Positions 31,973 through 40,699 of a stretch of 40,837 nucleotides of DNA are shown in pieces. The translations under genes were made by a program, and so were the position numbers. The notes beneath the pieces were generated by a model that made no database searches, had not been told where the DNA came from, and saw nothing but the letters and a program-made list of their open reading frames with translations. Every line of letters starts with the position of its first letter. The stretch's first letter is position 1. Source of the DNA: Candidatus Omnitrophota bacterium (GTDB lineage: Bacteria; Omnitrophota; Gorgyraeia; Gygaellales; Profunditerraquicolaceae); the NCBI GenBank assembly GCA_026387435.1, contig JAPLLS010000091.1, positions 1 to 40,837 of the forward strand, in the 5' to 3' direction.

Positions 31973-34524
31973 GGGGATTAGACAAAGTCATTAACGGGCT
32001 GCGTCTCGGGGATAACGTGGTCTGGCAGATCGACCAGATCGACGATTACCTGGATTTTGTCCGGCCTTTTGTCAAACAAGCGCTGCAGGACAGGCAGGAG
32101 ATCATCTATATCCGTTTTGCCAGCCACCCGCCGATCTTCGAAGGGGTTAAAGGGATCCAGACTTATAAGCTCGACGCTTATTCGGGTTTTGAATCGTTCT
32201 CCACCCAGTTGACCAATATCATTACCAAACACGGAGACGGAGTTTTTTATGTCTTTGACTGTCTTTCCGACCTTTTGCCGGCCTGGGCTAATGATCTGAT
32301 GATCGGCAACTTCTTCAAGATCATGTGTCCGTACCTGTATGAGCTCAATACCATCGCTTATTTTTCCATCCTGCGCAACAAGCATTCCTTCAAGACCATT
32401 GCCCGGATCCGGGAAACCACCCAGCTGTTATTGGATGTTTACCATTACGAAGGCAATTATTACATCCATCCTTTGAAAGTCTGGAACCGTTATTCTCCGA
32501 CCATGTTTTTGCCGCACATCCAAAAAAGAGAGAGTTTCGTGCCTATCGCCAACAGCGGGGATACCGCGAAATTGTTCTCGGAAGTTTTCAAGAAAAGCCC
32601 GAAATCCGCCCGCAGGAACCTGGACTACTGGGACCGGCTTTTTATCAAAGCCGAAGACATGGCCCGGGAGCCCGACCAGGTAAAAGAAAAGGTTCAGATG
32701 GTCGAACAATTGGCCCGGGTTATGCTTTCCCGCGAAGAGAAGATGCTTGACCTGATCAAGGATAATTTTACCCTGGAAGACCTGACCGCGATCAAGCCCC
32801 GGATGGTCGGCTCGGGTTTTATCGGCGGCAAATCCGTGGGCATGCTTTTAGCCCGGAACATCCTGGCGCATAAGAAAACCGACAACATTAGCGCGAATTT
32901 CGAGCCGCACGATTCTTTTTACGTGGGTTCGGACGTTTTCTATACCTATATAGTGGAGAATGGCTGGTGGAAACTGCGCATGGAGCAGAAAACCAAAGAC
33001 GGCTATTTTCAGATCGCCCAGCAATTGCGGGAAAAAATGCTCACCGGAGTTTTTCCGGAAGAGATCAAAGAGCAGTTCCAGCAAATGATCGAATATTTCG
33101 GCCAGTCACCGATAATCGTCAGGTCTTCCAGCCTTTTGGAAGACAGCTTCGGCAATGTCTTTGCCGGGAAATACGAATCCATATTCCTGGTCAACCAGGG
33201 CACGCCCGAACAGCGCTATGCCCGTTTCCAGGACGCGGTGCGCCGGATCTACGCCTCGGCCATGAATAAAGACGCTTTGAATTACCGTTTGCAGCGGGGG
33301 CTGGACCAGTCCGACGAGCAAATGGCTTTATTGGTGCAGCGGGTCTCCGGAGCTTACCACAAACATTATTTCTTCCCGGACCTGGCCGGAGTGGGTATTT
33401 CTTACAATACTTTTGTCTGGAAGGCCGATCTTAATCCCAAAGCCGGGATGCTCCGTCTGGTCATGGGCTTAGGGACCAGGGCTGTAAACCGGGTAGAAGG
33501 GGATTATCCCAGGATCGTGGCTTTGGATGAACCGCTGGTCAAGCCTCACGAGAACATGCGGGACACCCAGAAATACTCCCAGCACGATATTGACATTTTA
33601 GACACCGAAGATAACGCTTTTAAGACCGTGAGCCTCCGGGAATTGCTTAAACATATCCCGGATCTCAACCTGGCTTTGATCGCGATCAAAGATGAAGAAG
33701 CGATCCGCAGTTTAAGGGAGCGCGGCCAGGAAGAAGATATTTGGATCCTGACTTTCGACAAACTTTTCAGCGATACCAAATTCGGGGCGGTGATGCAGAA
33801 GATCTTAAAAGAACTGGAAAGCTATTACGGCCATCCGGTGGATATCGAATTCACGGTTAATTTCAAGAAAGACGGAAGTTTCCGGATCAATCTTCTACAG
33901 TGCCGTCCGCTTCAGGCTAAAGGCCTGGTCCGGAAAGTGGAGTTTCCGGAAAAGCTGGATAAGGAAAAAGTGATTTTTTCCGGCAAAGGAGGATTCCTGG
34001 GCGGAAGCGTTTCCCAGGACATCCAGCGGATAATCCTGGTCGACCCCAAAGAATACAGCGCTTTATCCGAGACCGCCAAATACGATATTGCCCGGGCAGT
34101 GGGCGAGTTGAACCATAAGATCGAGGATAAAAATAAAACCCGGATCTTGCTTTTGGGGCCGGGAAGATGGGGCACGACCACAGCTTCTCTGGGGGTCCCG
34201 GTGACTTTTTCCGAGATCGACAAAATCGCGGTTTTAGGCGAGATAGCCTTTTCGAGCGCCAACTGCGTCCCGGAATTGTCCTTCGGCACCCATTTTTTCC
34301 AGGATCTAGTAGAAGCCGGGATATTTTACCTCTCAATTTTCCCGGAGAATAAAAGCGTAGTTTATCATCCGAAATTGATCCAGTCCGGAACCAACTTATT
34401 TCCCAAGCTTGCACCCAACTATGCCCGGTACCGGGACGTGATCTGGGTCAAGGATCTGGATAAGCAGGAAGCACGTTTAGTGGCGGACATTTCCAGCCAG
34501 AAAGTGGCGGTATTTACAATATAA
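31954..34524 (+). CDS. Uncharacterised protein: degenerate KaiC/RecA-like domain fused to PPDK-type ATP-grasp domain
   Basis: An 856-residue protein. Residues 1-195 resemble a KaiC/RAD55-like fold: TGLRGLDKVINGLRLGDNVVWQ at the start, an acidic strand FYVFDCLSDL. However, the Walker A GxxxxGK[ST] is missing (the loop reads WQIDQIDDYLDF), so it probably does not bind ATP. Residues about 275-655 are a PPDK/PEP-synthase ATP-grasp domain, with SGFIGGKSVGM, RSSSLLEDSFGNVFAGKYES and LLQCRPLQAK. The swivelling phosphohistidine domain and PEP-binding barrel of true PEP synthase are absent. The C-terminal 200 residues (LLLGPGRWGTTTASLGVPV, ELSFGTHFFQDL) form a conserved-looking domain of unknown role. 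It may phosphorylate something other than pyruvate. Confidence 0.8.
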   Translation: MESTGLRGLDKVINGLRLGDNVVWQIDQIDDYLDFVRPFVKQALQDRQEIIYIRFASHPPIFEGVKGIQTYKLDAYSGFESFSTQLTNIITKHGDGVFYVFDCLSDLLPAWANDLMIGNFFKIMCPYLYELNTIAYFSILRNKHSFKTIARIRETTQLLLDVYHYEGNYYIHPLKVWNRYSPTMFLPHIQKRESFVPIANSGDTAKLFSEVFKKSPKSARRNLDYWDRLFIKAEDMAREPDQVKEKVQMVEQLARVMLSREEKMLDLIKDNFTLEDLTAIKPRMVGSGFIGGKSVGMLLARNILAHKKTDNISANFEPHDSFYVGSDVFYTYIVENGWWKLRMEQKTKDGYFQIAQQLREKMLTGVFPEEIKEQFQQMIEYFGQSPIIVRSSSLLEDSFGNVFAGKYESIFLVNQGTPEQRYARFQDAVRRIYASAMNKDALNYRLQRGLDQSDEQMALLVQRVSGAYHKHYFFPDLAGVGISYNTFVWKADLNPKAGMLRLVMGLGTRAVNRVEGDYPRIVALDEPLVKPHENMRDTQKYSQHDIDILDTEDNAFKTVSLRELLKHIPDLNLALIAIKDEEAIRSLRERGQEEDIWILTFDKLFSDTKFGAVMQKILKELESYYGHPVDIEFTVNFKKDGSFRINLLQCRPLQAKGLVRKVEFPEKLDKEKVIFSGKGGFLGGSVSQDIQRIILVDPKEYSALSETAKYDIARAVGELNHKIEDKNKTRILLLGPGRWGTTTASLGVPVTFSEIDKIAVLGEIAFSSANCVPELSFGTHFFQDLVEAGIFYLSIFPENKSVVYHPKLIQSGTNLFPKLAPNYARYRDVIWVKDLDKQEARLVADISSQKVAVFTI

Positions 34525-34541
34525 AATTCAAGGAAAAAATG

Positions 34542-34570
34542 TTGACTTGTGAGCTGGGGTTGGTTATACT
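34542..34570 (+). promoter_or_regulatory. Sigma-70-type promoter of pyrG-carA-carB
   Basis: TTGACT (34542-34547), a 17-base spacer and TATACT (34565-34570) give a strong promoter in the 185-base gap after the ATP-grasp gene. The predicted start is near 34577, followed by a structured leader of about 130 bases. Confidence 0.82.
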
Positions 34571-34576
34571 ACTGAC

Positions 34577-34654
34577 GTGGTTCAATTGCGAACCGCAAAA
34601 ACAACGGCGTTTTAAAGGTGGAACTAACTGTCACCTCTAAAACGCCGGTTTTTT
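34577..34654 (+). terminator. Leader hairpin and attenuator terminator before pyrG
   Basis: A first hairpin GTGGTTC / GAACCGC (34577-34596) has the six-base loop AATTGC, where G is at position 5, not 4. A long terminator follows: CGGCGTTTTA (34605-34614) pairs with TAAAACGCCG (34638-34647), continued by AGGTG/CACCT, then six T residues (34649-34654). Being between promoter and gene, it must be an attenuator. The initial transcript does not carry the GGGC start used in Bacillus pyrG reiterative control. Confidence 0.78.
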
Positions 34655-34709
34655 GTAACTAAAGGAGATAATTGAACTTAAGATAAATTTTAACTAAAAG
34701 AGGCAAGCA

Positions 34710-36332
34710 ATGGCTAAATACATTTTTGTTACCGGCGGAGTAATTTCCAGCTTAGGCAAGGGGATCGCTTCCGCCTCGATCGGCAAGATCCTGGAATCCC
34801 GTGGCTTGAAGGTGACGATCATGAAGTGCGATCCTTACCTTAACGTCGATCCCGGGACAATGAACCCTTTCCAGCACGGAGAAGTTTATGTTACCGAGGA
34901 CGGCGCGGAAACCGACCTCGACCTGGGCCATTACGAGCGGTTCATTCACGCCAAGCTGACCAAATTCAACAACATTACCACCGGCCAGGTTTACAACACA
35001 GTGATCAACCGGGAAAGAAGGGGGGATTACCTGGGCAAAACCATCCAGGTCATTCCCCACATTACCGACGAGATCAAGAACCGGATCAAAAAAGTCGGCC
35101 AGGTCTCGGCCGCGGACATCGTGATCGTGGAAGTCGGCGGCACGGTCGGCGACATCGAAAGCCTGCCTTACCTGGAAGCAGCCCGGCAGTTCAGGCTGGA
35201 TATGGGCTATGACAATGTTTTGTACATTCATCTGACCCTGGTGCCGTACATCAAGGCTGCGGACGAGCTGAAGACCAAGCCTTCCCAGCACAGCGTGGGC
35301 ACATTGCGCGAGATCGGGATCCAGCCGGATATTCTGATCTGCCGCACGGAAAAACCGCTCTCGGATGCGATCAAAGAAAAAATTTCTTTATTTTGCAACG
35401 TCAGAAAAGAAGCGGTCATCGAATGCAAGGACGCCCAGACCATTTACCAGATCCCTCTGGATTTCAAATTCCAGATCCTTGACGAGATCATCCTGGGCCA
35501 CTTTCATTTGATCTGCAAATTTTCCCAGCTGGAAGATTGGGAAAAGAACGTGGTCAACAAAGTGCTTTCTCCCAAAGAGCGGATCACAATTGCCCTGGTC
35601 GGCAAATACATGTCTTTGCAGGACGCCTATAAATCCATTTACGAATCATTGATCCACGCCGGGATCGCCAACGACACAAAAGTCGAGATCAGGAAGATCG
35701 ATTCCGAGGAATTGCAGAAGCAGGACGTGAAAAAAGCTTTGGACGGAGTTTCCGGGATCCTGGTTCCCGGAGGTTTCGGCTACCGGGGCATCGAAGGCAA
35801 GATCAGCGCCATAAAGTTCGCCCGGGAAAATAATATTCCTTTCCTGGGACTGTGTTTGGGCATGCAGTGCGCGGTGATCGAGTTCAGCCGGAATGTTTGC
35901 GGCCTTAAAGACGCCAATTCCACGGAGTTTAAACCAAATAATAAGAATCCGGTGATCGGGCTTCTGGAAGAACAGCAAAAAGTCAAAAACCTCGGCGGGA
36001 CCATGCGTTTAGGCGCGTATCCTTGCCGTTTGTTGAAAGGGACCCTGGCCTCTAAATTGTATAGGAAATCCCTGATCGAGGAGCGCCATCGCCACCGTTA
36101 CGAATTCAATAATAAGTACCGGGGGTTATTGGAGAAAAAAGGCATGGTTTTCTGCGGGATATATCCTAAGGGCAACTTGGTGGAGATCATCGAATTGAAG
36201 AAGCATCCGTTTTTTGTGGCCGTGCAGTTCCATCCGGAATTTAAATCCAAGCCCGACCAGGCGCATCCGTTGTTCCGGGGTTTTATTAAAGCAGCTCTCG
36301 ACAAATCGAAAGTTAAAGTAGAGTATAAATGA
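34710..36332 (+). CDS. pyrG: CTP synthase
   Basis: PyrG aminates UTP to CTP using glutamine and ATP. The 540 residues comprise an N-terminal synthase domain (about 1-265; [14 protein letters not shown] and [15 protein letters not shown]) and a C-terminal class I glutaminase (about 290-530) with the nucleophile in [14 protein letters not shown] and the His-Glu pair in QFHPEF. The start at 34710 is behind AAGAGG (34698-34703). The stop overlaps carA by 4 bases. An attenuator sits in the leader. It belongs with other glutamine-consuming genes in the window. Confidence 0.97.
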   Translation: MAKYIFVTGGVISSLGKGIASASIGKILESRGLKVTIMKCDPYLNVDPGTMNPFQHGEVYVTEDGAETDLDLGHYERFIHAKLTKFNNITTGQVYNTVINRERRGDYLGKTIQVIPHITDEIKNRIKKVGQVSAADIVIVEVGGTVGDIESLPYLEAARQFRLDMGYDNVLYIHLTLVPYIKAADELKTKPSQHSVGTLREIGIQPDILICRTEKPLSDAIKEKISLFCNVRKEAVIECKDAQTIYQIPLDFKFQILDEIILGHFHLICKFSQLEDWEKNVVNKVLSPKERITIALVGKYMSLQDAYKSIYESLIHAGIANDTKVEIRKIDSEELQKQDVKKALDGVSGILVPGGFGYRGIEGKISAIKFARENNIPFLGLCLGMQCAVIEFSRNVCGLKDANSTEFKPNNKNPVIGLLEEQQKVKNLGGTMRLGAYPCRLLKGTLASKLYRKSLIEERHRHRYEFNNKYRGLLEKKGMVFCGIYPKGNLVEIIELKKHPFFVAVQFHPEFKSKPDQAHPLFRGFIKAALDKSKVKVEYK

Positions 36333-37441
36333 AAGCGATATTAGCCTTAGAAGACGGAACAATATTCTCAGGCCGATCGTTCGGAGCTACCGGCGAGCGG
36401 TTCGGAGAAGTGGTGTTTAACACTTCCATGAGCGGCTACCAGGAAGTGATCACTGATCCTTCTTATAAAGGCCAGATCGTGGCCATGACTTATCCTTTGA
36501 TCGGCAACTACGGAGTGAATCCGGAAGACGTGGAATCGCGCCAGCCGTTTTTGGAAGGTTTTGTGGTCAAGGAATATTCTAAAGTTGCCAGTAACTGGCG
36601 CAGTACCAAATCCCTTGGCGACTATCTCAAAGAAAATAAGGTCATGGGCATCGAAGGGATCGATACCCGCAAGCTCACTTTGCACATCCGCTCCGCCGGA
36701 GCGATGAAAGCCGTGCTTTCCACCGAGGATTTGAATGAGGAGAGCCTGGTCCGCAAAGCTAAAAATTCTCCGGGCCTGGTAGGAATTGACCTGGTCAAAG
36801 AAGTGACTATCGATAAGAAATACACCTGGTCGGTTATTTCCAAGGGCAAGAAAATCAAAAAATCGACCAAGCCTTTGAAAGTGGCAGTGCTTGACTGCGG
36901 AGTAAAATATAATATTCTCCGCAACCTTATGGAAAACAACTGCGAGGTCACGGTTTTTCCCGCGCAAACTTCAGCTTCCGAGATCCTGAAATCCGGAGCC
37001 AAAGGGCTTTTGCTCTCCAACGGCCCGGGAGATCCTGCGGCAGTTCCTTATGTGGTGGAAACTACAAAGGCGCTCATCGGCAAGATCCCCATTTTCGGGA
37101 TCTGTTTGGGCCAGCAAATGCTCGGACAGGCTTTGGGAGGAAAAACTTTTAAACTCAAATTCGGCCATCACGGCGGGAACCAGCCGGTCAAGGATCTCAA
37201 GACCGGAAAAGTCGCGATCAGCGTCCAGAACCACGGTTTTTGCGTGGATATCGATTCCCTGAATAAGAAAGAAGTGGAGATCACCCATATCAACTTGAAC
37301 GATAACACCCTGGAAGGGATCCGCCACAAGAAGTATCCGGTTTTTTCGGTGCAGTTCCATCCTGAAGCCGGCCCTGGGCCGCATGATTGTTCATACATGT
37401 TCAAAGAATTCGTAAAAATGATCAAAGCACACCATGCCTAA
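36329..37441 (+). CDS. carA: Carbamoyl-phosphate synthase small (glutaminase) subunit
   Basis: CarA supplies ammonia from glutamine to CarB for carbamoyl phosphate. Its 370 residues include the N-terminal [17 protein letters not shown] motif and the C-terminal class I glutaminase: nucleophile in [11 protein letters not shown], then [11 protein letters not shown] and the His-Glu in [13 protein letters not shown]. Length is normal. It overlaps pyrG by 4 bases and carB by 8, so the three are coupled. Confidence 0.96.
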   Translation: MKAILALEDGTIFSGRSFGATGERFGEVVFNTSMSGYQEVITDPSYKGQIVAMTYPLIGNYGVNPEDVESRQPFLEGFVVKEYSKVASNWRSTKSLGDYLKENKVMGIEGIDTRKLTLHIRSAGAMKAVLSTEDLNEESLVRKAKNSPGLVGIDLVKEVTIDKKYTWSVISKGKKIKKSTKPLKVAVLDCGVKYNILRNLMENNCEVTVFPAQTSASEILKSGAKGLLLSNGPGDPAAVPYVVETTKALIGKIPIFGICLGQQMLGQALGGKTFKLKFGHHGGNQPVKDLKTGKVAISVQNHGFCVDIDSLNKKEVEITHINLNDNTLEGIRHKKYPVFSVQFHPEAGPGPHDCSYMFKEFVKMIKAHHA

Positions 37442-39095
37442 ACGCAAAGACATTAAAAAAATATTGATCATCGGCTCCGGACCGATCGTGATCGGCCAGG
37501 CCTGTGAGTTCGATTATTCCGGGACCCAGGCTTGCAAAGTCCTCCGGCAGGAAGGTTTTGAAGTGATCCTGGTCAATTCCAACCCGGCCACGATCATGAC
37601 CGACCCCCAGACCGCGGATAAGACTTATATCGAGCCGATCACCGTGGATACCGTGGCCAAGATCATCGCTAAAGAGCGGCCGGACGCTTTACTGCCCACC
37701 TTGGGCGGTCAGACCGCTTTGAATACCGCGGTGGGACTGGAAGAAAAAGGGATCCTTAAAAAATATAAAGTCGAAACTATCGGCGCGAACATTAAATCCA
37801 TTAAAAAAGCCGAAGACCGCAAATTGTTCAAGAACGCCATGCTTAAGATCGGCCTTGATCTTCCTCGGAGCGCCAACGCTTATAAGCTCGATGAAGCCTG
37901 CGAGGTAGCCGTCAAGATCGGGTTTCCGGTGATCATCCGTCCCAGTTTTACTTTGGGAGGAACCGGAGGCAGTGTCGCTTACAATATCGAGGAATTCAAA
38001 AAACTGGCTAAAGTCGGTTTGGAATCGAGCATGATCAGCGAGATCCTGATCGAAGAATCGGTGGCCGGCTGGAAAGAATTCGAGTTGGAGGTGATGCGCG
38101 ACAAAAAAGATAACGTGGTCATCATCTGTTCTATCGAGAATTTCGATCCGATGGGCGTGCATACCGGAGACAGCATCACCGTCGCTCCCCAGCAGACTTT
38201 GACTGACCGGGAATACCAGAAAATGCGCGACGCGGCCATTGCCTGCATCCGGGAGATCGGGGTGGAGACCGGCGGATCGAACGTCCAGTTCGCGATCAAT
38301 CCCAAGAACGGCCGGATGACGATCATTGAAATGAACCCCAGGGTTTCTCGCTCGTCGGCCCTGGCTTCCAAAGCCACGGGATTCCCGATCGCCAAGATCG
38401 CCGCTAAACTGGCAGTCGGCTATACCCTGGATGAGATCCGCAACGATATTACCCGGGAGACCCCGGCTTGTTTCGAGCCGTCCATAGATTACTGCGTGGT
38501 CAAGGTCCCCCGTTTTACTTTCGAGAAATTCCCCCAGGCCGATCCGGAACTTACGGTTTCAATGAAATCCGTGGGAGAAGCCATGTCCATCGGCCGGACT
38601 TTCAAAGAGGCCCTGCAAAAAGCTTTGCGCTCGCTGGAGATCAAGAAATTCGGCTTGGAGAGCATGCTCTTTAAAGATCTGAGGGATGTAGACGCCTCTA
38701 ACGGCGCCTTGGAAGTTATTCAAGCCAAGCTCAGGGTTCCTAATGCCGAACGGGTATTCTATATTGGAGACGCCTTAAGGATTGGTTTGACTATTGAAGA
38801 GATCCACAACTTGACCAAGATCGATCCCTGGTTCCTGCATAACATGAAAGAGATCATCGACCTGGAAAAAGAGATCTTGAATATTAAAGGCCTGCCCGAT
38901 AATGAACTCTTGATCAAAGCCAAGGAATACGGCTTTTCCGATTGCCAGCTGGCCGGGATGCTTAACAAGAAAGAAGAAGAGATCTACAAACTGCGTAAAG
39001 AGCGCAACATCAAAGTATCTTTTAAACTCGTGGACACCTGCGCCGCCGAGTTCCGCGCCCACACCCCGTATTTCTACTCCACCTACGAGCAATAA
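37434..39095 (+). CDS. carB: Carbamoyl-phosphate synthase large subunit, N-terminal half only
   Basis: The 553 residues cover the carboxyphosphate-forming ATP-grasp domain (about 1-400; [47 protein letters not shown]) and the oligomerisation domain (about 401-553), ending ...[10 protein letters not shown] and then a clean TAA. Complete CarB is about 1,070 residues. E. coli domain boundaries place the second half from about residue 554, so the break is exactly at the midpoint. A split CarB is known in some archaea and Aquifex. Here no second half follows within the window; instead a terminator and unrelated genes appear. It may be a split gene whose partner lies elsewhere, or a loss. Confidence 0.93.
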   Translation: MPKRKDIKKILIIGSGPIVIGQACEFDYSGTQACKVLRQEGFEVILVNSNPATIMTDPQTADKTYIEPITVDTVAKIIAKERPDALLPTLGGQTALNTAVGLEEKGILKKYKVETIGANIKSIKKAEDRKLFKNAMLKIGLDLPRSANAYKLDEACEVAVKIGFPVIIRPSFTLGGTGGSVAYNIEEFKKLAKVGLESSMISEILIEESVAGWKEFELEVMRDKKDNVVIICSIENFDPMGVHTGDSITVAPQQTLTDREYQKMRDAAIACIREIGVETGGSNVQFAINPKNGRMTIIEMNPRVSRSSALASKATGFPIAKIAAKLAVGYTLDEIRNDITRETPACFEPSIDYCVVKVPRFTFEKFPQADPELTVSMKSVGEAMSIGRTFKEALQKALRSLEIKKFGLESMLFKDLRDVDASNGALEVIQAKLRVPNAERVFYIGDALRIGLTIEEIHNLTKIDPWFLHNMKEIIDLEKEILNIKGLPDNELLIKAKEYGFSDCQLAGMLNKKEEEIYKLRKERNIKVSFKLVDTCAAEFRAHTPYFYSTYEQ

Positions 39096-39238
39096 ACTTC
39101 AAACAAGTTAAAAACCAATAGTGGAATAAAATCAGTAAAAAGTGACTTTAGCCAATTTACAAAATCACGCTATGCCGCCATAATATATTCCACGTGCTTT
39201 CGCAGCTTCTCCGCAAGGCCAACAAAGGCAAATTGATG

Positions 39239-39315
39239 CATTCAGCAAAAAAATATAAGGCAACTCTCTAAAAGGGGGTTGCTTTCTTTTATTCGCCACC
39301 AGCCATTCAGCAAAA
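39239..39315. repeat. Short direct repeat CATTCAGCAAAA flanking the carB terminator
   Basis: CATTCAGCAAAA occurs at 39239-39250 and 39304-39315, in the same orientation 65 bases apart, on either side of the terminator hairpin. The 271-base gap 39096-39366 otherwise shows no gene and no clear promoter, and it is more AT-rich than the flanking operon. The repeat may be a relic of insertion or deletion at the end of carB. Confidence 0.35.
39260..39290 (+). terminator. Intrinsic terminator after carB
   Basis: GCAACTCTC (39260-39268) pairs with GGGGGTTGC (39274-39282) with two wobbles and loop TAAAA, followed by TTTCTTTT (39283-39290). It lies 165 bases after the carB stop. Confidence 0.7.
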
Positions 39316-39366
39316 TGGGACAGGTTATTCATAACGTCTCACAAACTAAGAGAGGAGTGCCGCACA

Positions 39367-39864
39367 ATGAAACTAAAGGCGATGATTCTGCTTCTGGTAG
39401 TGTCAATGGTGTTTTTAAACGGTTGCGCAACTATCGTGGGTAAGGATGTGTTCCCGCTTACGATTAACAGCAATCCGGAAGGAGCTAATATCTCTATTCA
39501 AGATGAAAAAGGAAAAAAGATGTTCAATGGGACAACGCCTTCTACTGTTACTTTATCCGCCGGAGAGTCTTATTTTCATGCTAAGGCTTATGATATTACT
39601 TTTTCCAAGGCAGGATATACGGAACAGCATGCTACTGTGAAAGCAACAATAAGCGGTTGGTTTTTTGGTAACATTATTTTCGGAGGTTTGATTGGTATTC
39701 TGATCGTTGATCCTATCTCGGGAAAAATGTGGAAACTGCCTACTGATGTAACCGCGAATCTTTCTCAGCAGGTGTCGATGAACGAAAAACAGCCGTCATT
39801 GAAGATACTGACTTTAGAGCAAATTCCTCTGTCTATGCGCAAGAATTTGGTAAAAATCAACTAA
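39367..39864 (+). CDS. Lipoprotein with PEGA-like domain
   Basis: This 165-residue protein starts with a lipoprotein signal (MKLKAMILLLVVSMVFLNGC; lipobox LNGC, Cys20). A PEGA-like segment follows, PLTINSNPEGANISIQD, then a GTTPSTVTLSAG turn, a second strand set, and a hydrophobic hairpin ISGWFFGNIIFGGLIGILIVDPISGKMW, which could enter a membrane. The function is unknown; PEGA domains are common in surface lipoproteins and S-layer-associated proteins. The Shine-Dalgarno AGAGAGGAG precedes the ATG. The hairpins downstream separate it from the next lipoprotein. Its base composition is less GC-rich than that of the nitrogen operons. Confidence 0.78.
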   Translation: MKLKAMILLLVVSMVFLNGCATIVGKDVFPLTINSNPEGANISIQDEKGKKMFNGTTPSTVTLSAGESYFHAKAYDITFSKAGYTEQHATVKATISGWFFGNIIFGGLIGILIVDPISGKMWKLPTDVTANLSQQVSMNEKQPSLKILTLEQIPLSMRKNLVKIN

Positions 39865-39886
39865 AAGGTCAATTAAAGTAAAACTA

Positions 39887-39937
39887 GGGGACGCTTCTGG
39901 GGTTTTTGAAAACTATAGAAGCGTCCCCGGGTTTTTT
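39887..39937 (+). terminator. Hairpin terminator with REP-like arms
   Basis: GGGGACGCTTCT (39887-39898) is perfectly complementary to AGAAGCGTCCCC (39917-39928), with an 18-base loop, followed by GGGTTTTTTG. The GGGGACG-type arm resembles the extragenic palindromes often found next to Y1 (REP-associated) transposases, but none is in the window. Confidence 0.65.
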
Positions 39938-39939
39938 GT

Positions 39940-39967
39940 CCTCTGCAACGAAGATTTGTTGCAGAGG
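39940..39967 (+). repeat. Second perfect hairpin in the same gap
   Basis: CCTCTGCAAC (39940-39949) pairs with GTTGCAGAGG (39958-39967), a perfect 10-base-pair stem with loop GAAGATTT. It directly follows the terminator at 39887-39937 and is followed by GATTTTG, not a T-run. Confidence 0.5.
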
Positions 39968-40060
39968 GATTTTGTTAGGAGTAAAATAGTAAAAAAGGGG
40001 GGTATGATGGCGAGTTGGCTTGGGGATATCTTTCTTTTTTCCCGGAAAATAGAGGTGAAA

Positions 40061-40468
40061 ATGAAAAAGATCTTACTTTTGTTGCTCTGCTTAGGGGTAT
40101 CAGGGTGTGCGACTGTTGCAAAATATGAGACAAAATTGAACAGCTGGGTGAGGGCGAGCGAAGAATCTTTGATCGCTTCCTGGGGGGTGCCGGATAAGAC
40201 TTATAGTTTGAGCGACGGCAAGAAAGCGATAGAGTTCGTGCATAAGGATGTTTTTGAGACGGGCGGGTATACCTATACTATGCCGGAGACGACTTATCAT
40301 GCCGGCACAGTGGGTGATAAACCGTATAGCGGGATCTCTACCACTTACGTGAGAGAGACGGAACCTGTGCGCAGGCACAAGCTTTATTGCGCGACGAGTT
40401 TTGTCATCGGTAGTAACGGAAAAGTCGAGAGCTGGCATCACGAAGGGAATAATTGTGTTTCTAAATAA
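40061..40468 (+). CDS. Small lipoprotein of unknown function
   Basis: This 135-residue protein has the lipoprotein signal MKKILLLLLCLGVSGC (lipobox GVSGC, Cys16). The start at 40061 is chosen for AGAGGTG (40051-40057) and because it yields the signal peptide; longer in-frame starts do not. The mature part has LIASWGVPDKTYSLSDGKKAIEF, a pattern like small outer-membrane lipoproteins that recur next to a similar 'WG-x-P' motif, and two further cysteines (LYCATSF, EGNNCVSK) that could form a disulphide. I do not recognise a function. The end overlaps the next gene by 14 bases. Confidence 0.72.
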   Translation: MKKILLLLLCLGVSGCATVAKYETKLNSWVRASEESLIASWGVPDKTYSLSDGKKAIEFVHKDVFETGGYTYTMPETTYHAGTVGDKPYSGISTTYVRETEPVRRHKLYCATSFVIGSNGKVESWHHEGNNCVSK

Positions 40469-40694
40469 TAAAATTATCCTGGCTTTAATCTCCGGTGCAA
40501 GTATAACGATCGGTTTGTTCGTTTTCTTGAAGCCCGAGCTGACTATTGAGATCCAAAGAAGGTTTTATGAAAAGCTCAATTGGCGGATTGAACCTATCAA
40601 CGTACCCAAAGAGATCCGTAATACTAAGATAATGGGGATGTTCCTGGTTGTGGTGGCTATAGCAACGGTGGTAGTTTACTTTTTAATAAAATAA
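40455..40694 (+). CDS. Small two-helix membrane protein
   Basis: A protein of about 79 residues. I propose the GTG at 40455 as the start, because GAAGGGA (40442-40448) precedes it at a suitable distance and the preceding frame would lie wholly inside the lipoprotein. Membrane helices are at about residues 6-24 (IILALISGASITIGLFVF) and 58-77 (MGMFLVVVAIATVVVYFLI), with a charged 30-residue loop (IQRRFYEKLNWRIEPINVPKEIRNTK). Function unknown. Translation is probably coupled to the lipoprotein. Confidence 0.6.
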   Translation: MFLNNKIILALISGASITIGLFVFLKPELTIEIQRRFYEKLNWRIEPINVPKEIRNTKIMGMFLVVVAIATVVVYFLIK

Positions 40695-40699
40695 ACACT

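Noticed and set aside
34577-34654. Bacillus-type pyrG reiterative-transcription attenuator
   Set aside because: That mechanism needs a transcript beginning GGGC and a matching pyrimidine tract in the terminator. Neither is present here.
34661-34686. Tiny leader peptide before pyrG (AAAGGAG followed by TTG and a stop 4 codons later)
   Set aside because: It lies after the terminator and encodes no regulatory codon run, so it cannot explain the attenuation.
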